Below, one piece after another: positions 22,410 to 28,391 of a DNA stretch of 28,391 nt. The DNA is from CAZHMN01 sp964533705 (lineage in GTDB: Bacteria > Electryoneota > B3-LCP). Position numbers and translations under genes: made by a program. The number at the start of each line of letters is the position of its first letter. Within the stretch, counting starts at the first letter, position 1. Location: assembly GCA_964533705.1 (NCBI GenBank), contig CAZHMN010000037.1:1-28391 (forward strand), in the 5' to 3' direction. The notes under the pieces were generated by a model. The model saw only the letters and a program-made list of their open reading frames with translations. It was not told where the DNA came from and did no database searches.

Positions 22410-23321
22410 TCAGCCGCTCAACCAGGGTCCGATGCCGCTGAAGGTCGCCTTTAATGCGGCAGCCTTCACTGCAAACTGCACTGCGCCCAAAGGATCGTTA
22501 TCCTTCAACAAATTGCAGATAAACGCCGCAGAAAAGACGTCGCCGCAGCCCGTAGTGTCAATCACTGTGTGAAGCTTGAAGGGGGGAACTTCTTCCTTCA
22601 GAATGCCCTGTTCGTCAACATGGAAGTAGTAGGCTCCTTCAGAGCCGCGCGTAACGATGACGCCCTTTGTTCCTCGTTCCAGGAGCCAGTCCGCAACTTC
22701 CACCAAACCGGCGAAAGTCGTATTGGTTTCACCGGTCAGGCTGGCTGCTTCGTTCCAGGTAAACTGAACGTAATCCATCCCCTCAAGCCACTCCTGCCAG
22801 TCCCGTAATGCTCTCAACCTCCTTTTACCGCGGGAATCCGGTTCACTGAGGGTCAAACTGTGAACGTCCAGTAGGATCGGCCCTTTGTATTCATCTCGCA
22901 CTCTGCGTAGGGTTTCCTTTTCGAGATCCCGACCTGAGGTAAAATTGATCAGTAGAAAACTTAAATTCGAGAGATGTTTACTTATATGATCGAAAGGTAG
23001 AGGTGGCAGGGACAGCTCGGCCGTTTCTTCTTTCTCATCATGCGTTATACACTTTAATATCACGCGGTTTTGACGCTGGGCAGCTTGATAAATCCCGCTG
23101 GGATCCACATTGGGGAATTTCTCCAACAGGGACTGGAAATCATCACGGGCGTCGGCGCCCACCGGGCAGATGGGGAGCACCGCGTCGCCTGGACGGAGGT
23201 AGTGCGCCATCGTCAGAATGTTATAGACAATCCCACCCCAGGCGGTTACCTTGGCGCCGGACGTCAGGATCAGTTTATCTCGATTCGGAGTTCCTATAAC
23301 GCCTACGTTCATGATCATCAC
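22410..23321 (-). CDS. PfkB-family carbohydrate kinase
   Basis: The roughly 300-residue protein has the ribokinase fold. The C-terminal PfkB signature DTTGCGDVFSAAF (255-267) holds the catalytic Asp, and WNEAASLTGE and VIVTRGSEGAYY support the family. The N-terminus is divergent (VGVIGTPNRDKLIL, then TAWGGIVYNI in place of the usual GGxxxN motif), so the sugar cannot be named. The frame opens with GTG; the third downstream ATG (23312), with GGGG about 8 nt ahead, is the likelier start. Its place among acyl-CoA genes is odd, with no evident metabolic link. Confidence 0.85.
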   Translation of the reverse strand: MMIMNVGVIGTPNRDKLILTSGAKVTAWGGIVYNILTMAHYLRPGDAVLPICPVGADARDDFQSLLEKFPNVDPSGIYQAAQRQNRVILKCITHDEKEETAELSLPPLPFDHISKHLSNLSFLLINFTSGRDLEKETLRRVRDEYKGPILLDVHSLTLSEPDSRGKRRLRALRDWQEWLEGMDYVQFTWNEAASLTGETNTTFAGLVEVADWLLERGTKGVIVTRGSEGAYYFHVDEQGILKEEVPPFKLHTVIDTTGCGDVFSAAFICNLLKDNDPLGAVQFAVKAAALKATFSGIGPWLSG

Positions 23322-23426
23322 CCCATTGGCGCTTGCCTTACAGAATTTTCCTCACGATAACCCGATTTTACCTTATCGCAGATTGTTATTCTTGCTGATA
23401 GCACAAAGATGATGGTACTGAGTGCC

Positions 23427-24563
23427 TCAGAGTTCCCGATTGATCATTCCCTTCAGGATCTCGGAAGTGCCTCCTCCCAGTAACAAGAAGCGCGCATCGC
23501 GGAAGTAGCGTTGAACGTCATATTCCATCGAGAACCCATAGGCGGCGTAAATGCGCATGGCCAAATCGGTTATCTCATTTGCGGCCTCGGAAGCCACCAG
23601 CTTGGCCATTGAAGCTTCTCTGGTGCAGGGCAGATCCTGATCGATCATCGAGCAAGTGCGAAAGACGTGCAATCTGGCCGATTCGATCAAAGTGGCCATA
23701 TCCGCCAGTTTGAAGGAGATAGCTTGAAACTTGCGGATAGGCCTCCCGAAAGCAATTCGTTCATCAGAATACCGCAAGGCGTCTTCAAAAGCCGCCCGCG
23801 CCACGCCGATCGCAAGGGCCCCGGTATGCACTCGAATTTCATTTAAGACTGCGCTCAAATTTGCGAATCCGGAGCCCTCTTCACCCATCAAGTTCTCTGC
23901 GGGTACGGCGCAATCTTCGAAATAAAGCTCGGCAGTTGAGGAAGCGCGCATTCCCAGTTTATAGATGGGCTTACTTATGTGCAGACCGGGATTATCTCTC
24001 TCGATTATAAAGATATCAATGCCTCTGAAACCGGCTTCGGGATTTGTTTTCGCAGCTACGGTGTAAATATCGGCGTCGGGCCCCAATGTAACCCAGGTCT
24101 TGGGTCCGTTCAAAATCCACTTATTCCCATTTTTTACTGCTCTGGTCTCGATGGCTCCCAGATCCGATCCCGCATTAGGCTCGGTCATGCAGATCGTGCC
24201 GATTTTCTCCCCACGCAGCGCGGGTATCAGCAATCTCTTCTTCTGGTCATCCGTTCCGAAGCGGTAAATGAAATCGGTGCCCATCAGTGATTGCATCAGG
24301 CAGGCCGCGGCCAGAGCCAGATCCCCCCAAGCCAATTCCTCTAACAAGATTGCCAGCGATATTGATCCAGCGGCGGAGCCGCCAAATTCTTCTGGATAGC
24401 GCAGGGAGAAAAATCCCAGTTCTCCCATGTTGCGGAAAATGTCGCGCGGGAATCTGCCCTCTTCGTCCAGTTGCCTGCGGACGGGAAGAATCTCAGCTTC
24501 GACGAAACGCCTAACCTGCTGCCTCAGTAATTCTTGCTCCTCAGTAAAAGTAAAGCTAATCAT
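23427..24563 (-). CDS. Acyl-CoA dehydrogenase, LCAD/isovaleryl-type active site
   Basis: The 378-residue flavoenzyme has all family marks: ICMTEPNAGSDLGA (124-137), GNKWILNGPKTWVT (146-159), RIAFGRPIRKFQ (269-280) and the C-terminal GGGTSEILKGMI. Where medium-chain enzymes carry the catalytic Glu (the E of YEGT) there is Gly364. Glu242, in VLNEIRVHTG, aligns with the catalytic Glu of long-chain and isovaleryl enzymes, so it is probably the base. It oxidises an acyl-CoA at C2-C3 and passes electrons to ETF. It starts 11 bp behind a membrane-protein gene and heads a group with PfkB, MaoC and SDR. Confidence 0.93.
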   Translation of the reverse strand: MISFTFTEEQELLRQQVRRFVEAEILPVRRQLDEEGRFPRDIFRNMGELGFFSLRYPEEFGGSAAGSISLAILLEELAWGDLALAAACLMQSLMGTDFIYRFGTDDQKKRLLIPALRGEKIGTICMTEPNAGSDLGAIETRAVKNGNKWILNGPKTWVTLGPDADIYTVAAKTNPEAGFRGIDIFIIERDNPGLHISKPIYKLGMRASSTAELYFEDCAVPAENLMGEEGSGFANLSAVLNEIRVHTGALAIGVARAAFEDALRYSDERIAFGRPIRKFQAISFKLADMATLIESARLHVFRTCSMIDQDLPCTREASMAKLVASEAANEITDLAMRIYAAYGFSMEYDVQRYFRDARFLLLGGGTSEILKGMINREL

Positions 24564-24574
24564 CCCGGTGAGGT

Positions 24575-25189
24575 TCAGTTTAGAACTTTTTCTTTTATGG
24601 ATGGACAGTGGAAGTCGAAGGGTTGGTGCTCTGATACCACGGTTGGGATTTCTTCATCCTGGCCACTCAGGTTTTGTAAATCGCACTGATTAAAGCGCTC
24701 CACCTGCATGCGATTGAGATCGTGATCCGCTCGTAGGGCGCTGGAAAGTGATGTGAGCAGCCACCCCGCCAATATAAGTGGTAGGAGTTGAATATAATTG
24801 AAGCCAGATGCCAATCCGATGCAGGTAACAGCACATATTAGGATCGTTGCAACAAAAAGGCGCTTGGCCGCATATCGCGGCATACCGTGCAGGAAATACC
24901 AGAATCCTCCCAATAATAAAGCTCTGAAGTTAAAACGCGGTTGACAGATGTGATCCAGCAGATCGCATGAGTCCGGCTCTAAGCCTTTCCCCTTTTCCAG
25001 TTTGTTAAAGTCGATATCAATGCGAAACTGGTGAATTTCGCTGATCGGAATCCATTCGATTCCTTGAGGATCTTTGACCAATAACCGATCCGCAGGGCGG
25101 ATTTTCCCAGACTTTATGCTTTTCAGGAAATCTTCAGGGGTTTTCAATACAAACAGTACTTCCCCCCTTCGAACGAATATCGGACCCAC
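24575..25189 (-). CDS. Predicted membrane protein with GYF-like N-terminal domain
   Basis: I do not recognise this 204-residue protein fully. Residues 10-55 (KTPEDFLKSIKSGKI, DPQGIEWIPISEI) look like a GYF_2/DUF4339-type domain, which pairs a short helix with a Trp-containing strand. Residues 85-110 (FNFRALLLGGFWYFLHGM) resemble the start of DUF2628-like membrane proteins, followed by two hydrophobic segments at about 111-130 and 132-148. The hydrophilic tail has scattered Cys. The start is GTG with a G-rich ribosome site; the frame stays open 69 nt further upstream but has no ATG. It precedes the acyl-CoA dehydrogenase by 11 bp. Confidence 0.65.
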   Translation of the reverse strand: MGPIFVRRGEVLFVLKTPEDFLKSIKSGKIRPADRLLVKDPQGIEWIPISEIHQFRIDIDFNKLEKGKGLEPDSCDLLDHICQPRFNFRALLLGGFWYFLHGMPRYAAKRLFVATILICAVTCIGLASGFNYIQLLPLILAGWLLTSLSSALRADHDLNRMQVERFNQCDLQNLSGQDEEIPTVVSEHQPFDFHCPSIKEKVLN

Positions 25190-25510
25190 GGTGACAACCC
25201 CCCAGTTGATTTTGCGCCAATCTCCTCCCCAAGAAAGCTCAGCGGCGGAGATGCTATGCTATCATTGGCAAAAGCGAATCTCCGGAGTCGCTTCTGAAAC
25301 GGAATATACGCGTCCCCTATGATTAATGCAAGAAGAAAATTAGACTTTCAGAGGCACTGAGTTGTTCACAAAAGGAGGGAAGAATCTGACATAGGTTACA
25401 TGATTCAGGTGGCGTATGGCAAAGGTTCCTCGCAAGAAGCATCTGCTGCTTGCGGATAGACTCACAATAAGAATCCGGCGGGCAGCTTTACGATTCCTTC
25501 GGATCCCCTC
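25190..25510. other. Intergenic region
   Basis: In 321 bp the only signal recognised is a possible promoter near 25303-25331. A plus-strand frame of 98 residues that begins here is the antisense shadow of the small Arg-rich gene. A 38-residue minus frame near 25451-25335 has no ribosome site. Confidence 0.5.
25303..25331 (-). promoter_or_regulatory. Candidate promoter of the acyl-CoA dehydrogenase operon
   Basis: On the minus strand TTGCAT (25331-25326) and TATATT (25308-25303) are 17 bp apart. The -10 is good and the -35 weak. The leader to the GTG start would be about 107 nt. Confidence 0.4.
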
Positions 25511-25675
25511 TCAACTGACCTGGCGCCGATCATTCTTCCGTCTATCTTCCCCATTCCTTCGGTCAGGAATGGTTTCGAGACGACGCGCCATCAATTGTAA
25601 TCCTTCGGGGGAAAGATCCCGGCGCTCTCCAATCCGGCGTTCTCCTTCTCTCCGATCAATGAATACTTTTCCCAT
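25511..25675 (-). CDS. 54-residue Arg-rich protein of unknown function
   Basis: The frame starts with an ATG that follows a perfect AGGAGG with 5-nt spacing, and ends at TGA 54 codons later. About one quarter of the residues are Arg, arranged in repeated D/E-RR units (IDRREGERRIGERRDL, then PDRRNGEDRRKNDRRQ) around a short helix (SPEGLQLMARRLETI). Similar RR-x3-RR strings occur in linkers of regulatory proteins and RNA- or DNA-binding tails, so nucleic-acid or acidic-protein binding is possible (inference). A promoter with a perfect -35 lies 70-100 bp upstream. Confidence 0.65.
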   Translation of the reverse strand: MGKVFIDRREGERRIGERRDLSPEGLQLMARRLETIPDRRNGEDRRKNDRRQVS

Positions 25676-25743
25676 AGGAGCCTCCTATTCGACCGGTTGG
25701 ATACACATATAAACAGGCAGCATTTTGCATTAGAAGATTTTTT

Positions 25744-25772
25744 AAGTTAACAAAAAAGGGTAAAATTGTCAA
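25744..25772 (-). promoter_or_regulatory. Promoter of the 54-residue gene
   Basis: On the minus strand a perfect TTGACA (25772-25767) and TAACTT (25749-25744) with 17 bp between, plus a TGT extension ahead of the -10. A start near 25737 gives a leader of about 60 nt ending in the strong AGGAGG. Confidence 0.55.
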
Positions 25773-25850
25773 GTTAAAACTTGGCCATCCCCCATGCACT
25801 AAACGGTTTTGTGGATTTCAAGTACTATTTTCAACCAGGGTGATAATTGT

Positions 25851-25883
25851 CGAAAAAGGCGCTGGCAGGACGCAAGCGCCTTT
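25851..25883 (-). terminator. Intrinsic terminator of the sigma factor gene
   Basis: On the minus strand AAAGGCGCT and AGCGCCTTT form a perfect 9-bp stem with an 11-nt loop, followed by TTCG; the last pairs supply the T-run. It lies about 25 bp behind the rpoD stop. Confidence 0.7.
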
Positions 25884-25907
25884 ACGTTCGATTTAATTTG
25901 ACGTTTT

Positions 25908-26765
25908 TTAACCGAGGTAAGACCGCAAAGTCTTCGATCGACTGGTATGCCTCAAGCGCCGGATGGCTTTCTCCTTGATCTGTCGAACTCGCTCACGCGT
26001 GAGGTTGAACTTCTCGCCGATCTCCTCCAGCGTCAAGGGATGTTCCCGATTAAGACCGAAATACAAGCGCACGACCTCCGCTTCCCGTCTTGACAGCGTC
26101 TGCAACGCCCTTTCCACTTCGTTTTTCAGGGACTCTTCCATCAACCCGTGATCGGGCGAAGGGGCACGATCATTGTGGAGAATATCCAGCAGACGATTGT
26201 CTTCGCCTTGATTGAAAGGCGCGTCCATTGAGAGGTGGCGGCCGGACATTTTAAGCGTGTCGGTCACCTCGAATGTGGTCATGTCCAGTTGTTCGGCGAT
26301 TTCCTCAGGTGAAGGCTCGCGCTCGAACTCCTGCTCGAGATTGCTGAACGCCTTACCGATCTTATTTAAGGCGCCGACGCGATTCAAGGGCAGGCGGACC
26401 ACTCGGGATTGTTCGGCCAGGGCCTGAAGAATGGACTGGCGGATCCACCACACTGCATAACTGATAAACTTGAATCCGCGCGTCTCGTCGAAGCGCCTGG
26501 CGGCCTTGATTAATCCCAGGTTGCCTTCGTTGATGAGATCTCCCAACGAAAGTCCCTGGTTTTGATATTGCTTGGCGACGCTGACTACGAAGCGGAGATT
26601 GGCCTTAGTCAACTTTTCTAAGGCCTCTTGATCCCCTTCCTTTATGGCGCGCGCCAAGGCGATCTCCTCTTCTGGATCGAGGAGTTCCACTTCGCCGATT
26701 TCCTGGAGATACTTCTCCAAAGATTGGTTTGCTCGGATGTTGACTTTCTTGGAGATCTTCGTCAT
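25908..26765 (-). CDS. rpoD: Primary RNA polymerase sigma factor, short RpoD type
   Basis: The 285-residue sigma factor contains region 1.2 (SLEKYLQEIGEVELLDPEEE), region 2 (LRFVVSVAKQYQNQGLSL, then the -10-binding helix RGFKFISYAVWWIRQSI), region 3 and region 4.2 (TLEEIGEKFNLTRERVRQIKEKA). It lacks region 1.1 and the non-conserved insert of proteobacterial RpoD. Length and sequence closely follow Bacteroidetes-type primary sigma factors, for example SLEKYLQEIG at the start and SRSKTLRSYLG at the end. It is thus the likely housekeeping sigma. The gene follows htrA by 62 bp, with no convincing promoter of its own seen. Confidence 0.93.
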   Translation of the reverse strand: MTKISKKVNIRANQSLEKYLQEIGEVELLDPEEEIALARAIKEGDQEALEKLTKANLRFVVSVAKQYQNQGLSLGDLINEGNLGLIKAARRFDETRGFKFISYAVWWIRQSILQALAEQSRVVRLPLNRVGALNKIGKAFSNLEQEFEREPSPEEIAEQLDMTTFEVTDTLKMSGRHLSMDAPFNQGEDNRLLDILHNDRAPSPDHGLMEESLKNEVERALQTLSRREAEVVRLYFGLNREHPLTLEEIGEKFNLTRERVRQIKEKAIRRLRHTSRSKTLRSYLG

Positions 26766-26827
26766 TGGGCTTCTATACCATACTTTGGATCGCTTTTAGG
26801 ACTCAACGGATATAAGACGCGATTTAT

Positions 26828-28327
26828 TTAGGGTTTTACAGCTTCGTAGGTCTTACGGCCGTTACGGATGACGCGGAAGAGCACCGCATCTTTTTTATCG
26901 CTTAATTTCGCCACAATTTTACGATAACTCTGTAGATCTTTGACGGGTCGTCGGTTGATTTCTATGATAACGTCCCGGGGCAGGATTTTTCCTTGAGCCG
27001 GGCTTTTGAAGTCCACTTCAACAACAAGCACGCCTTCATCGGCTTCGATGCCCCACTTCTGAGCACGCGGGGAACCCAATCCTTCCACATGCAATCCCAA
27101 CCAAATATCCTCCTCCTTTTCGAGTGGGGTTCCAGCCAGCTCAAGATAGTCCGCCCGATTGCCCAGGGTAAAAGTCAGTTTCTTTTCATCGCCATCCCGC
27201 AGAATGTCGAGTTTAATCTCCGTCCCCGGTTTGAGCTCAGCGATCATGAAGCGGAAGGCGGAAGGGTCGTCCACCGGTTTCCCGTTCACCTTGGTTATGA
27301 CGTCGCCGTCTTTCAATCCACCTTTCTCAGCAGGCGTGTTCTCCTGCACCATGTCTACGAAAACACCCTTAACGTCCAGATCTAAACCCAGTGCTTCGCG
27401 CGTGGCATCATCCAATTCTCGCGGCACCATCCCCAGGTAGCCGCGAACGACCTGTCCTTCAGATTGCAGTTGAGCGGAGATTTTCCGCGCCAGATTAATG
27501 GGAATGGCGAAACCGATTCCCTGCCCCTGCGTGTTGATGGCAGTGTTGACGCCGATCACCTGACCATGAATGTTGATCAGCGGGCCACCGGAATTGCCAA
27601 AATTGATAGAAGCATCAGTCTGAATGAAATTCTGATAGGAGGGTCCTCCGCCGGCGATCAAGAGGTTGGATCTTCCCTTAGCTGAAATGACGCCGACGGT
27701 TACCGTCAAATTCAGACCGAACGGATTTCCTATGGCGATAGCCCAATCCCCTACCTTGATGGCGTCGGAATCGCCGAGTTCGGCGACCTGGTCATCGCTG
27801 AACCTGGCGTTTTCCACCTGAATCAAGGCAACGTCTGATTCGGGGTCGGTTCCAATGATCTTCGCCTTGTATTCATGCCCGTTGGCGTCCTTTACCTGGA
27901 TGTCAGTCGCTTTCGCAACCACGTGATTGTTGGTCAGGATGAATCCATCTCTATCAATGATAATGCCGGATCCACCGGAGGTGACGCCTCTGGGAATGTC
28001 GGGATGGAAGTCAGGTGGAAAGAAGTCGCGAAAGGGGCCCCAATCGAAGAAGTTCTGGGAGCGACCGGATTCCTCTTTCTTGGCGGTAATGTTAACCACA
28101 CATGGCATAACCTTCTGTGCTACCGCTACAAACGGGCTTTCGCCTTCGGGTGTGATTAATCCTGTTGAACGTAAGGTCTGACTTAAGGATTCATCCTCTT
28201 CGGCCCTGGAATCCGCGGTCCACTCCATTCGTGAAGCGAAGAGGATACCCAGAAGAGTAAAAGTTGCCGCCAGGATGATGACGGCCGAAAGCCGTTTAAG
28301 TGTGGTCGCTGTATTTAGCGTTCTCAT
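26828..28327 (-). CDS. Periplasmic serine protease, HtrA/DegP family
   Basis: The 499-residue protease has an N-terminal membrane anchor or uncleaved signal (about 10-33), the trypsin-like domain with His135 (ILTNNHVV), Asp165 (ESDVALIQV) and Ser246 (FGNSGGPL), then two PDZ domains (about 290-385 and 405-495). It degrades or refolds misfolded envelope proteins. The ATG at 28327 is preferred over one at 28363, because it sits at the start of the signal segment, GGAG lies 9 nt ahead, and the promoter overlaps the longer version. Motifs are complete; it is likely co-transcribed with rpoD. Confidence 0.94.
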   Translation of the reverse strand: MRTLNTATTLKRLSAVIILAATFTLLGILFASRMEWTADSRAEEDESLSQTLRSTGLITPEGESPFVAVAQKVMPCVVNITAKKEESGRSQNFFDWGPFRDFFPPDFHPDIPRGVTSGGSGIIIDRDGFILTNNHVVAKATDIQVKDANGHEYKAKIIGTDPESDVALIQVENARFSDDQVAELGDSDAIKVGDWAIAIGNPFGLNLTVTVGVISAKGRSNLLIAGGGPSYQNFIQTDASINFGNSGGPLINIHGQVIGVNTAINTQGQGIGFAIPINLARKISAQLQSEGQVVRGYLGMVPRELDDATREALGLDLDVKGVFVDMVQENTPAEKGGLKDGDVITKVNGKPVDDPSAFRFMIAELKPGTEIKLDILRDGDEKKLTFTLGNRADYLELAGTPLEKEEDIWLGLHVEGLGSPRAQKWGIEADEGVLVVEVDFKSPAQGKILPRDVIIEINRRPVKDLQSYRKIVAKLSDKKDAVLFRVIRNGRKTYEAVKP

Positions 28328-28341
28328 TTTTGTAAACTCCA

Positions 28342-28370
28342 AATATACTAATTTTTTATCCATTTGTCAA
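28342..28370 (-). promoter_or_regulatory. Promoter of htrA with TAnnTTTG element
   Basis: On the minus strand a perfect TTGACA (28370-28365) and TATATT (28347-28342) with 17 bp between. The -10 continues as TATATTTG, which also fits the Bacteroidetes TAnnTTTG element. The predicted start lies only about 8 nt ahead of the chosen ATG, so the mRNA would be nearly leaderless and the GGAG would fall outside or at its edge. Confidence 0.65.
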
Positions 28371-28391
28371 GCAGGTTATCCAGAAAATACA

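Noticed and set aside
25416..25712. 98-residue Arg/Ser-rich plus frame
   Set aside because: Antisense of the 54-residue gene, which has a much better ribosome site and promoter.
1..28391. Mobile element or prophage
   Set aside because: No transposase, integrase or phage gene was found; only toxin-antitoxin pairs and short palindromes hint at mobility.

Overview
The window is a 28.4 kb scaffold segment of a bacterial chromosome, very probably from a metagenome assembly: it carries two runs of exactly 100 N (6174-6273 and 20951-21050). Three things point to the FCB side of the bacterial tree, perhaps a candidate phylum rather than a classical Bacteroidetes. The primary sigma factor is short (285 aa, no region 1.1) and closely resembles Bacteroidetes-type RpoD. 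YbeY has Asp in place of the third zinc-ligand His, as is common in Bacteroidetes. The htrA promoter carries a TAnnTTTG element. Nothing shows a phage, plasmid or transposase, and no tRNA, rRNA or CRISPR array was seen.

Layout, left to right. (1) 1-4200, minus strand: a fumarase alpha subunit behind a HicBA toxin-antitoxin pair, ElbB, a small membrane methyltransferase with an operator-like promoter, then a second HicBA pair, set among many intergenic hairpins. (2) 4224-10992, minus: a glycosyltransferase-like fragment, a large radical SAM protein, RNase G, ribosomal proteins L21 and L27 and malate dehydrogenase; L21-L27-mdh has its own strong promoter. (3) 11039-14940, minus: NUDIX hydrolase, a structured leader or small RNA, then phoH, ybeY and a CorC-like CBS protein. 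(4) 15402-19964, plus: pdxA, a CtpA-type protease, thiL and thiD, ending in a bidirectional terminator. (5) 20065-25189, minus: an FmdB zinc ribbon, a pilin-like lipoprotein, a scaffold gap, then a likely five-gene operon (membrane protein, acyl-CoA dehydrogenase, PfkB kinase, MaoC hydratase, short-chain dehydrogenase). (6) 25511-28363, minus: HtrA protease, primary sigma factor and a 54-residue Arg-rich protein with its own promoter.

Most genes are housekeeping: TCA cycle (fumarase, malate dehydrogenase), ribosome assembly and RNA processing (L21, L27, RNase G, YbeY, PhoH), vitamins B6 and B1 (PdxA, ThiL, ThiD), envelope protein quality control (HtrA, CtpA) and acyl-CoA metabolism (acyl-CoA dehydrogenase, MaoC, SDR).

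The most interesting material is between the genes. At least four families of short palindromic hairpin repeats occur two or more times in this window; one shows a compensatory base-pair change and two border the scaffold gaps. A transcript of about 270 nt, with a near-consensus promoter and a clear intrinsic terminator, ends just before phoH and may be an undescribed small RNA or attenuating leader. L21 carries a 75-residue Lys/Ala/Pro tail.
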